5,414 nt of DNA from JAVXAG01 sp036660615 (GTDB lineage: Bacteria; Bacillota; Clostridia; Peptostreptococcales; Anaerovoracaceae), in contig JAVXAG010000113.1 in the NCBI GenBank assembly GCA_036660615.1, positions 1 through 5,414 of the forward strand, written 5' to 3'. Below are positions 1-5,414 of the stretch, piece by piece. The notes under the pieces were generated by a model. It had not been told where the DNA came from and searched no databases. It worked only from the letters and a program-made list of their open reading frames with translations. Every line of letters starts with the position of its first letter. Position 1 is the stretch's first letter. The position numbers were made by a program, and so were the translations under genes.

Positions 1-1520
1 TAGTCAGCTAAAAAATCGATTAAGTATTCATATATTTTATTGCAGCCACCTACAGTTGTGGTTTCAACATTAAATGGCATAATGGGATCATGCAAAGATT
101 TTCTAAGCAAGCACCAACCAGTTACATCTTGATTATCAAAGGAAATTCTTACTCCTTCAAAATTAGGTGAGACTACATTGCAACCCAAAAGAGTTTGGTT
201 TTTCTTTCCCCATTCTTCTAAATCACTGAGTATCCCGTCTCCGTATTTTCCGAAATCTTCCGTCACAATAGGAAACCTTATTTCCGAAGCTTCCATAGGT
301 TCTTTTAGTGAGCTGATTAAAGAGTCAAGAGTTTTGCCTTCTAGGTTAAGTTTGGCAGCCTTTATAACGATTTTTGTCGCTAAATATGCACCGTCATCAA
401 GGAAGTAGTTTTCTTTGTAAGCTGCGTGGCCAGAAGTTTCAATTGCCAGCTGGCTGTCCACACCACTTTGATTCAATTCTATGGACTTATTTATTACATT
501 CTTGTATCCCCTTTTAAAACGAAGATGTTTTAACCCCAACTGATTTTCTAAAAAAGAGGTTAACTGGTCGCTGGTAATACTGTCAGTCACAACAGTTGTG
601 CCAGGGTGTTCGTCGGCAATAAGTGCCGCAGCCAAAGCAACGATTCCGTTTCGATTTATTTCTCGGCCATTTCCATCAACGGCAGAAGATCTATCCACAT
701 CTGTGTCAAAAATCAATCCAAAATCCGCCTTTGATTCTCGAACTTTTTTGCAGATAGACTCCATAGCATTTTTGTCCTCTGGATTTGGAGGATGATTAGG
801 GAAAGTGCCATCAGGGTTAAGAAATTGGCTGTTTGATATATTTGCCCCTAGATTAGCTAAAATCTCAGTTGCGTAGAAACCACCAGCACCATTGCCGGCA
901 TCTACGACGATATTCATTCCTTTTAGTGGCATTTGGCTATCAACTTTTGAATCAACCTGATCTATAATCATTTGTCTAAGGTGTGCAGAGTAAGTGCCAA
1001 TCAGGTCAATTGTTTTACAAACTCCGAGTTTTGTGGGAGCGGTTTTCACCATAGACGAAAGTTCACTTTGGGATTGACAGCAAGATAATATTTGAGTGAT
1101 ATCTCCTTTGTTTAGACCACCATTTACATCAAAAAACTTGAAACCATTTCGGTTAAAGGGAAGATGACTGGCCGTAATCATAATAGCACCATCACAAGCA
1201 TATTCTTTGAATATTGTAGACATAAACATTGCCGGCGTGGAGCTTAGACCTGCGTCAAGAACGGTTACGCCAAATGGTAAAAGTGCCTCGATAAAAGCAG
1301 CTTTTAGGCTATGGGCAGAAAGTCTTGAATCGTGACCGATAGAAATCGTAATGGTATCAAATTCCTTTTTTGTCTTTGAACTTAGCCAAAGCAAAAAACT
1401 TTTGGCAATCATCTGTGTTTCTACTGTGTCCAAATTCACAGGTTCAGATGGAATATCCGCCAAGGCAACGCCACGAATATCCGTACCGTTTTGCAATTTC
1501 ATATAATTATATGTAGACAT
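1..1520 (-). CDS. Phosphohexomutase (phosphomannomutase/phosphoglucomutase family), 3' end at window edge
   Basis: Alpha-D-phosphohexomutases interconvert hexose 6- and 1-phosphates (mannose or glucose) in the cytoplasm, feeding sugar-nucleotide and cell-envelope synthesis. I read 506 codons from ATG 1520. The hallmark sites are present in order: substrate/entry residues near N11-R16 (NGTDIR), GHDSR at 62-66, the phosphoserine loop TASHLPFNRNG at 116-126 (catalytic Ser118), DAGNGAGG at 207-214, the metal-binding loop DTDVDR at 272-277, the sugar-recognition loop ETSGH at 361-365, and a C-terminal phosphate loop RKSLHDP at 473-479. The usual C-terminal consensus is RxSxTEP, so this belongs to a variant subgroup. 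The last codon is cut after TA, so it is TAA/TAG or Tyr; about 505 residues fits the family, so a stop is likely. The ribosome site AGGAGA (1527-1532) lies 6 nt before the ATG. Mannose versus glucose preference cannot be told; glucosamine is less likely. Confidence 0.93.
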   Translation of the reverse strand, partial: MSTYNYMKLQNGTDIRGVALADIPSEPVNLDTVETQMIAKSFLLWLSSKTKKEFDTITISIGHDSRLSAHSLKAAFIEALLPFGVTVLDAGLSSTPAMFMSTIFKEYACDGAIMITASHLPFNRNGFKFFDVNGGLNKGDITQILSCCQSQSELSSMVKTAPTKLGVCKTIDLIGTYSAHLRQMIIDQVDSKVDSQMPLKGMNIVVDAGNGAGGFYATEILANLGANISNSQFLNPDGTFPNHPPNPEDKNAMESICKKVRESKADFGLIFDTDVDRSSAVDGNGREINRNGIVALAAALIADEHPGTTVVTDSITSDQLTSFLENQLGLKHLRFKRGYKNVINKSIELNQSGVDSQLAIETSGHAAYKENYFLDDGAYLATKIVIKAAKLNLEGKTLDSLISSLKEPMEASEIRFPIVTEDFGKYGDGILSDLEEWGKKNQTLLGCNVVSPNFEGVRISFDNQDVTGWCLLRKSLHDPIMPFNVETTTVGGCNKIYEYLIDFLAD

Positions 1521-1524
1521 AAAA

Positions 1525-1572
1525 AATCTCCTATCTCTGTTAATATCAATATTATATAGAAAATAGGAGATT
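1525..1572 (-). repeat. Perfect 10-bp inverted repeat that includes the mutase ribosome binding site
   Basis: On the minus strand AATCTCCTAT (1572-1563) is followed, after 28 nt, by its exact complement ATAGGAGATT (1534-1525). The second arm holds the AGGAGA Shine-Dalgarno site of the phosphohexomutase gene, and the ATG begins 4 nt after it. In any RNA that starts upstream of 1572 the first arm could pair with and hide the ribosome site. An RNA starting at the proposed local promoter (near 1544) would lack the first arm. The arm is followed by a T run (1526-1521), so weak termination is also possible. The repeat is seen directly; the function is inferred. Confidence 0.6.
1541..1556 (-). promoter_or_regulatory. 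Probable -10 region of the phosphohexomutase promoter with an AT-rich dyad
   Basis: A perfect TATAAT lies on the minus strand at 1551-1556, about 30 bp before the mutase ATG, which would give a start of transcription near 1544. The -35 is poor: the hexamer at 1574-1579 (TTTTAA, 17-bp spacer) matches only three consensus positions. Overlapping the -10 is a dyad TAATAT-CA-ATATTA (1541-1554), which could be an operator or simply AT-rich chance. The exact start is inferred. Confidence 0.5.
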
Positions 1573-1584
1573 ATTAAAAGGGGG

Positions 1585-1992
1585 TTAGAGATAATTCTTA
1601 AAATATTTTATGGAACCGAAGAAAAGCAGGCAAAGGAAGAACCATAAAACAAAAAATAGTGGGCAAATTTGTCCAAGTACATTTCCCGGACGCATAGTAT
1701 AATCCCAGACATTCCAACCAAACCAAATGTTTACTACAAGACCTATGGAAAATTCATAAATCGTAATAATTGTAGCACCAATAAGGGCGGCGGCAAAGAC
1801 GGACATAGAATCAATAATTTCCTCAAGATAAAAAAATGTCAAAACACATGCTCCCCCCGTTAAGCACATTGACCAATGAGTATAACCTCTGAAGATGATT
1901 TCCATGGCGCCGTAGCCAATGCCACCCATAGCAAACATTAGTATAGGAATAAATATTGAATTATTTGTAGTTGTTAAAATATTTGATTTCAT
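1585..1992 (-). CDS. Small multi-pass membrane protein, putative ABC-transporter permease (CmpB-like)
   Basis: About 135 residues from ATG 1992, or 149 if translation starts at GTG 2034. The protein is very hydrophobic, with four likely membrane helices (numbered from the GTG start: roughly 28-48, 54-70, 77-101 and 118-141). It resembles small Firmicute proteins annotated as putative ABC transporter permease (the CmpB family, PF06541). Recognisable stretches are YGAMEIIFRGYTHWSM (41-56), NIWFGWNVWDY (102-112) and GQICPLFFVLWF (121-132). Despite the name, no ATPase or substrate-binding partner is encoded nearby, so a transport role is unproven and the true function is unknown. Neither start has a Shine-Dalgarno site. 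I prefer the ATG because the protein then opens with a typical MKSN sequence. It lies upstream of the phosphohexomutase on the same strand, with a 64-bp gap that carries that gene's own promoter candidate. Confidence 0.75.
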   Translation of the reverse strand: MKSNILTTTNNSIFIPILMFAMGGIGYGAMEIIFRGYTHWSMCLTGGACVLTFFYLEEIIDSMSVFAAALIGATIITIYEFSIGLVVNIWFGWNVWDYTMRPGNVLGQICPLFFVLWFFLCLLFFGSIKYFKNYL

Positions 1993-2027
1993 AATGGATA
2001 TTATTTGACTAAAGTAGGCAAATATTC

Positions 2028-2058
2028 GTGGCACTAATTAGAAATTAATAGTATAATA
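2028..2058. promoter_or_regulatory. Divergent overlapping promoter candidates between permease-like gene and sortase operon
   Basis: For the sortase (plus strand), TATAAT at 2052-2057 is preceded at 18 bp by GTGGCA (2028-2033), which matches four of six -35 positions. Transcription would start near 2064, leaving a leader of only about 13 nt. On the minus strand, nearly the same bases read TATTAT (2058-2053), a usable -10 for the membrane-protein gene, but with no clear -35. The two -10 boxes overlap by five base pairs, so the two promoters could not be occupied at once if both are real. Confidence 0.45.
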
Positions 2059-2076
2059 TACAAAAGAGGTATGCTT

Positions 2077-2811
2077 ATGAACAAGAAAAAACAGTGGTTT
2101 TTTAGAATAACAATTGCTATTTTGATAATGATTATTTGCTTCAGTGGATACAAAGTATACACTATTATTAGTGGATATCATGAAGGTACAAAAGAATATG
2201 ACGAAATAAAAAAGGTAGCCGGAATAAAAGAAGATTCCCATCTTATCAATATAGATTTTGACAAATTAAAGAAACAAAATAAAGAAATTTTTGGGTGGCT
2301 TTATAGTAAAAATACAAAGATAAATTATCCAGTTGTTCAAGGCCCTAACAACCAAAAATATTTGTATACAATCCCAACGGGAGAGGTCAACGGCAAAGGC
2401 TCCCTTTTCATTGACTTTAGATGCAAAAAGAATTTTGGCGGATTTAATACTATAATATATGGGCATCACATGAAAGATGGAAGTATGTTTGCTTGCCTAG
2501 ATAAATACAAAAATCAAAGCTATTATAACAAACACAAGAATATGGTGCTTTTGACTCCTACCAAAAGGTATACGGTAGAAATCTTTGCAGCTGCTACCAT
2601 ACCAGCAGATGGGAACCAATATACAATAGATTTTGCGACCAAAGAATCCAAGAAAGATTATTTAGACCTAATAAGAGAGGAATCTTTAATCGACACTGAT
2701 GTGACGATGACAGCTGATGATAAAATGTTAATGCTAAGTACATGTGCTTATGATTTCGAAGATGCCAGATTTGTAGTTTATGGCAAACTATCTTTGAAAA
2801 CGGAGGAATAG
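2077..2811 (+). CDS. srtB: Class B sortase
   Basis: Membrane-anchored transpeptidase that cuts a sorting signal in exported proteins and attaches them through a Cys thioester to the cell wall or to pilin. It has 244 residues, normal for class B. It begins with a basic N-terminus (NKKK), then a single membrane anchor at about 7-28, placing the catalytic domain outside the cell. The sortase fold follows with FGWLYSKNTKINYPVVQ (72-88), catalytic His130 in IIYGHHMKDGSMF, catalytic Cys223 in LSTCAYDF, and Arg231 in DARFVVYGKL; the spacing and the GHHMKDGSMF motif are typical of SrtB. I chose ATG 2077 rather than ATG 2071 because the ribosome site AGAGG (2065-2069) abuts 2071 but lies 7 nt before 2077. 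No substrate with an LPxTG- or NPxTN-like signal is encoded in the window, so the target is unknown. It is the first gene of an operon with the GATase-like gene 3 bp downstream. Confidence 0.93.
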   Translation: MNKKKQWFFRITIAILIMIICFSGYKVYTIISGYHEGTKEYDEIKKVAGIKEDSHLINIDFDKLKKQNKEIFGWLYSKNTKINYPVVQGPNNQKYLYTIPTGEVNGKGSLFIDFRCKKNFGGFNTIIYGHHMKDGSMFACLDKYKNQSYYNKHKNMVLLTPTKRYTVEIFAAATIPADGNQYTIDFATKESKKDYLDLIREESLIDTDVTMTADDKMLMLSTCAYDFEDARFVVYGKLSLKTEE

Positions 2812-2814
2812 GAA

Positions 2815-3171
2815 ATGAGTAAGGGAACTATAGTTATTGTTGATTTGGGGCATGAAAATTGCCAATTGATTAAGAGTGATGTAGAACAGCTTGGTGCTTC
2901 GGCGGTAATATGTGACCACGATGTATCTCGCAGCTATCTTGATGAAATCGGCCCAATCGCCGGTTTGATTCTAAATGGCGGACCTAACAAAAATATCAAT
3001 GGGTTTAGACCAGAAGCTAGTGATGCTGTATACGAAAGTGAGCTTCCAATATACGCGGTGGATCATGCCAGTATGGCTGGAGTTGACTTATTTGTATGGC
3101 CTGAGGATACTGCAGAAAGACAGAACAAAATCAGAGCTTTCTTAGTTGAAACTTGTGGGTTAGAATTGTAG
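2815..3171 (+). CDS. Truncated, catalytically dead GMP synthetase glutaminase-like (GATase class I) protein
   Basis: 118 residues with its own GGAGG ribosome site (2802-2806, 8 nt before the ATG), so it looks translated. The first 80 residues follow the N-terminus of the GuaA glutaminase domain: TIVIVDLGHENCQLI (5-19) matches the usual xLDFGSQYxQLI, and GLILNGGPN (50-58) matches GIILSGGPx. Next, IYAVDHASM (79-87) sits where GuaA has the nucleophile elbow GICYGMQ, with Asp83 in place of Cys. The sequence then jumps to VWPEDTAERQNKIRAFLVETCG (94-115, shown in part for comparison), which resembles the end of the domain (FHPE...ILxNFxxDICG), but with Trp95 where the catalytic His belongs. Roughly 80-90 central residues of a normal ~200-residue domain are absent. 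It cannot be a conventional glutaminase; a binding, regulatory or structural role is possible. It is tightly coupled to the sortase gene. The alignment is by eye. Confidence 0.7.
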   Translation: MSKGTIVIVDLGHENCQLIKSDVEQLGASAVICDHDVSRSYLDEIGPIAGLILNGGPNKNINGFRPEASDAVYESELPIYAVDHASMAGVDLFVWPEDTAERQNKIRAFLVETCGLEL

Positions 3172-3192
3172 ATCCTTTGAAAAGCAAAAGTT

Positions 3193-3214
3193 AAAGGGGC
3201 GATAATCCCTTTTT
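3193..3214 (+). terminator. Intrinsic terminator of the sortase operon
   Basis: AAAGGGG (3193-3199) pairs with TCCCTTT (3206-3212), with one G-U pair and a 6-nt loop, and runs into a T tract at 3210-3214. It begins 21 bp after the stop of the GATase-like gene. The stem is short, and part of the T run lies in it, so it may leak; the next hairpin is a second stop. Confidence 0.6.
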
Positions 3215-3227
3215 ACGAAATTAGAAT

Positions 3228-3278
3228 AAAAAAATATAGAGTAGTCAATTTACATAATATAAATCAGCTACTCTTTTT
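3228..3278. terminator. Bidirectional terminator between the convergent genes
   Basis: AGAGTAG (3238-3244) is the exact complement of CTACTCT (3268-3274), and an inner ATTTA/TAAAT pairing extends the stem. On the minus strand the stem is followed after 3 nt by seven T (3234-3228), stopping the phosphoribosyltransferase transcript just past its stop codon. On the plus strand it runs into T 3274-3278, which would catch read-through from the sortase operon. Confidence 0.7.
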
Positions 3279-3285
3279 GTTTATG

Positions 3286-3837
3286 TTATTTTGGGGAACC
3301 GTCACTATTAAACAGTGGAAGCGGTTCAAGGAAAGTAATGTCTGTTCTATCAGTTGCATCACCTTCTGCTAAGACTGCCATTTTACCTACAATGTTTCCA
3401 CCAACTTGGTTTACAAGTGTTTCAAGTGAAAGCAGTGACTCGCCAGTACTGATAACATCGTCCACTATAAGTACACGTTTGCCTTTCATCATATCATTCT
3501 CTGTCTGGCCAATACAAAGGGTTTGGATATGGTCAGTGGTGATGGAATCTACTTGGGTAGATATGATATTTTCCATATATAGTTTTGGCGCTTTTCTAGC
3601 CACAATATAATCACGTGATCCAGCTTGCTTTGCCATCTCATAGGCAAGTGGAATACCTTTTGATTCCGCTGTAATAATTACATCGAATTCAGGGGCTTTT
3701 TTAAGTAATTCTTTTGCTGTAGCAACAGTAATTTCAACGTCGCCAAACATAATGAATGCGCCTATAAAAACGTCGTCATTTATCTTACATAAAGGTAATT
3801 GGCGTTTTAAGCCAGCTATAGTCATTTCATAAAACAT
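3286..3837 (-). CDS. Purine phosphoribosyltransferase (adenine/xanthine type, COG0503-like)
   Basis: Type I phosphoribosyltransferase of 183 residues that would join a purine base to PRPP to give the nucleotide and pyrophosphate in the cytoplasm (salvage). The diagnostic PRPP-binding loop VLIVDDVISTGES is at 122-134, with the two acidic residues D126-D127. A second conserved stretch IITAESKGIPLAYEMA (54-69) corresponds to the PPi-binding loop region of Apt/Xpt-type enzymes, followed by VARKAPKLYM (79-88). I chose ATG 3837 because AAAGGA (3847-3852) lies 9 nt upstream and the protein then opens with MFYEMTIAGL, as in relatives. The frame stays open upstream to 3906, but that Cys-rich extension crosses the proposed promoter. 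Adenine or xanthine/guanine preference cannot be decided by eye. The next gene upstream on the same strand is a purine permease, which supports salvage of imported bases. It has its own promoter and ends at a bidirectional hairpin. Confidence 0.88.
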   Translation of the reverse strand: MFYEMTIAGLKRQLPLCKINDDVFIGAFIMFGDVEITVATAKELLKKAPEFDVIITAESKGIPLAYEMAKQAGSRDYIVARKAPKLYMENIISTQVDSITTDHIQTLCIGQTENDMMKGKRVLIVDDVISTGESLLSLETLVNQVGGNIVGKMAVLAEGDATDRTDITFLEPLPLFNSDGSPK

Positions 3838-3888
3838 AACAAATGTTCCTTTCTCAAATCTCACAATATTTGTAAAACAACAATAACA

Positions 3889-3917
3889 ATTATACTCCGA
3901 AACCACCCGACATTCAA
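3889..3917 (-). promoter_or_regulatory. Sigma-A-type promoter of the phosphoribosyltransferase gene
   Basis: On the minus strand TTGAAT (3917-3912) and a perfect TATAAT (3894-3889) are separated by 17 bp, with G immediately upstream of the -10 region (GGAGTATAAT). Transcription would start near 3882, leaving about 45 nt of leader before ATG 3837, with no strong structure that I can see. It sits just downstream of the permease terminator, as expected for an independent transcription unit. Confidence 0.75.
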
Positions 3918-3929
3918 GGTTTAACTGCT

Positions 3930-3963
3930 AAAAAATATCAGGCAGCGTAATTACTGCCTGATA
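3930..3963 (-). terminator. Strong intrinsic terminator of the purine permease gene
   Basis: On the minus strand TATCAGGCAG (3963-3954) and CTGCCTGATA (3945-3936) form a perfect 10-bp stem with an 8-nt loop, followed directly by six T (3935-3930). It lies 26 bp after the permease stop and ahead of the phosphoribosyltransferase promoter, which separates the two genes transcriptionally. Confidence 0.92.
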
Positions 3964-3989
3964 CATAATTCATTATCAACTATATTTGA

Positions 3990-5348
3990 TTAAATAATCA
4001 TTGTTATGATCTTTAGAACAAATAGTCCACTTGAAATCCACATAACTAGAGGAACGTCTTTTGCTTTTCCTGTTAGTGTCTTTAATGTAACCCATGATAG
4101 GATTCCGAACATAATACCGTAAGCGATTGAATATGCGAAAGGCATCATGATAATAGCAAGGAAGCCACCAAGTACGTCAGCAATATCACCATCAAAAGTC
4201 ATATTTTTTACAGAACTCATCATCAACAGACCAACCCATACTAGGGCAGGAGTAGTTGCAAATCCTGGGATAGCCAAGAAAATTGGTGAGAAGAACAATG
4301 CTACTATGAATAATACAGCCGTAGTAACAGCAGTAAGACCAGTTCTTCCGCCATTAGCAACACCAGCACTTGATTCAACATAACTTGTTACAGTTGAAGT
4401 ACCAAGCATTGAACCAACGATTGTTCCGCAAGCATCTGCTAACAAAGCACCTTTTGCGTTAGGTAAATTTCCGTTTTCATCAAGTAAGTTACCCTTTGAA
4501 GCTACTCCGATAAGAGTTCCTACTGTATCAAATAAATCTACAAACAAGAAAGAGAAAACAATTATTGCAAATTCCATAAAGTGTCCAGTTACATATGAGA
4601 AGTCAAATGCGAACCAAGTTGGAGCAGCAGGCAAGAAACTTGCATTTGCAAAACTTGGGAACAATGAGAAAGCACCAGCGTCGATGTCAACAACATACCA
4701 ACCGATAGCTTGAGCACCCATGCCCAAAACCCATGTAGCAAGAATACCCCATAAGATATATCCTTTAACATTAAAGTGGAATAATGCTGCAATTATTAAT
4801 AGACCAACTATTGCAAGAGCAAATTGTGGAGTTCCAACAGAACCTAAATCTACTAAAGTAGCAGGTGAAGCAATAACGATACCAGCAGATTTAAGACCGA
4901 TTAGGGCGATAAATAATCCAATACCAGCAGTGATGCCGTATTTTAGATTAGCAGGTACATCGTTAACTAATTTTTCTCTGAAATTACATAGTGATAAAAG
5001 TACAAATATGATACCTTCTACTAAAACCGCAGTCAATGCGATTTGCCAAGGATTGTTTATTCCTTGCTCTGCCATTGGGATACATACAGAATATGTAAAG
5101 TATGCGTTTAGTCCCATTCCAGAAGCCAAGGCAACAGGGTAGTTGGCAAAGAATGCCATAAACAATGTAGCTAGAGTTGCAGAAACAGCAGTGGCTGTAA
5201 ATACTGCGGAAGCGTCCATACCAGCAGCAGCCAGCATTCCTGGGTTAACTGCTAAGATATAAACCATTGAAAGGAATGTAGTAGTACCGGCGATGATTTC
5301 AGTTCTCACATCAGTACCATGTTCCTTAAGTTTAAATAACTTTTCCAT
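3990..5348 (-). CDS. NCS2-family purine permease (AzgA-like; hypoxanthine/guanine/adenine)
   Basis: Multi-pass inner-membrane transporter of 452 residues that takes up purine bases, probably with protons. Length and motifs match the AzgA branch of the NCS2 (nucleobase-cation symporter 2) family, which includes PbuG/PbuO and the E. coli adenine and guanine/hypoxanthine permeases. Visible signatures are GTTTFLSMVYILAVNPG (21-37), the half-helix region SGMGLNAYFTYSV (76-88), FLFVDLFDTVGTLIGVASK (267-285, with the acidic residue pair of the substrate site), and GTSTVTSYVESSAGVANGG (316-334) with the conserved Glu325. It has about 12-14 membrane helices. The ribosome site AAAGGAG (5365-5359) is 10 nt before ATG 5348. 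It is followed by a strong terminator and then a purine phosphoribosyltransferase, giving an import-and-salvage pair. The exact base carried cannot be read from the sequence. The gene looks intact and ordinary. Confidence 0.95.
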   Translation of the reverse strand: MEKLFKLKEHGTDVRTEIIAGTTTFLSMVYILAVNPGMLAAAGMDASAVFTATAVSATLATLFMAFFANYPVALASGMGLNAYFTYSVCIPMAEQGINNPWQIALTAVLVEGIIFVLLSLCNFREKLVNDVPANLKYGITAGIGLFIALIGLKSAGIVIASPATLVDLGSVGTPQFALAIVGLLIIAALFHFNVKGYILWGILATWVLGMGAQAIGWYVVDIDAGAFSLFPSFANASFLPAAPTWFAFDFSYVTGHFMEFAIIVFSFLFVDLFDTVGTLIGVASKGNLLDENGNLPNAKGALLADACGTIVGSMLGTSTVTSYVESSAGVANGGRTGLTAVTTAVLFIVALFFSPIFLAIPGFATTPALVWVGLLMMSSVKNMTFDGDIADVLGGFLAIIMMPFAYSIAYGIMFGILSWVTLKTLTGKAKDVPLVMWISSGLFVLKIITMII

Positions 5349-5408
5349 TAAAATTGTTCTCCTTTTTTGTATTAAATAAAATAAATATTACGTGTATATT
5401 GTATATAT

Positions 5409-5414
5409 ATTATA
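5409..5414 (-). promoter_or_regulatory. Possible -10 box of the permease promoter, at the window edge
   Basis: The last six bases read TATAAT on the minus strand, about 60 bp before ATG 5348. The -35 would lie outside the window, and the surrounding DNA is almost pure A/T, so this may be chance. Between it and the ribosome site there is no room for a riboswitch; one could lie further upstream only if transcription starts outside the window. Confidence 0.35.

Noticed and set aside
178..795. Plus-strand open frames opposite the phosphohexomutase
   Set aside because: They lie antisense to a well-supported conserved gene and have no ribosome sites or recognisable motifs.
2071..2076. Earlier ATG for the sortase
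   Set aside because: It touches the ribosome site directly, leaving no spacer; ATG 2077 has the proper distance.
2815..3171. Frameshifted or stop-interrupted guaA pseudogene
   Set aside because: Both domain ends are in one frame, and there is too little DNA for the missing middle in any frame; it is a shortened intact frame. An old in-frame deletion cannot be excluded.
3895..3903. PurBox-like CCGAAA in the promoter spacer
   Set aside because: Only one partial copy with weak flanks; PurR sites normally match CCGAAC more fully and often occur in pairs.
3838..3906. N-terminal extension of the phosphoribosyltransferase frame
   Set aside because: The extra 23 residues overlap the predicted -10 box and the ribosome site that clearly serves ATG 3837, and the extension has no family resemblance.
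3838..3929. Purine riboswitch in front of the phosphoribosyltransferase
   Set aside because: The leader is about 45 nt, and I see neither the conserved purine-aptamer core nor a terminator/antiterminator pair.
4147..5142. Plus-strand open frames opposite the purine permease
   Set aside because: They are complementary shadows of a strongly conserved membrane protein gene.

Overview
The window is low-G+C DNA with compact genes, strong purine-rich ribosome binding sites, intrinsic terminators and a class B sortase. Together these point to a Gram-positive Firmicute, most likely an anaerobic Clostridia-type organism; the genus cannot be named from the sequence alone. There are six genes. No tRNA, rRNA, CRISPR array, insertion sequence or phage gene was seen.

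Left part (1-2034, minus strand): a phosphohexomutase of the phosphomannomutase/phosphoglucomutase superfamily runs off the left edge, probably cut inside its stop codon. Upstream of it on the same strand is a small multi-pass membrane protein of the type annotated 'putative ABC transporter permease' (CmpB-like). The 64-bp gap between them holds a -10 box for the mutase and a perfect 10-bp inverted repeat. The downstream arm of that repeat is the mutase ribosome binding site.

Centre (2035-3285, plus strand): a 42-bp intergenic stretch with overlapping divergent -10 candidates leads into a two-gene operon. Its first gene is a class B sortase. Its second, 3 bp after the sortase stop, encodes a 118-residue protein that looks like the glutaminase (GATase class I) domain of GMP synthetase with its catalytic middle missing and Asp where the nucleophilic Cys should be. 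This is the most unusual item in the window. The operon ends at two hairpins; the second appears bidirectional and also serves the convergent gene on the right.

Right part (3286-5414, minus strand): a purine salvage pair, an AzgA-type NCS2 purine permease followed downstream by an adenine/xanthine-type phosphoribosyltransferase. Together they would import nucleobases and convert them to nucleotides with PRPP. They are separated by a strong terminator and a good sigma-A-type promoter, so they are neighbours with separate transcription starts rather than a simple operon. No purine riboswitch is visible in front of the phosphoribosyltransferase; the region upstream of the permease leaves the window.
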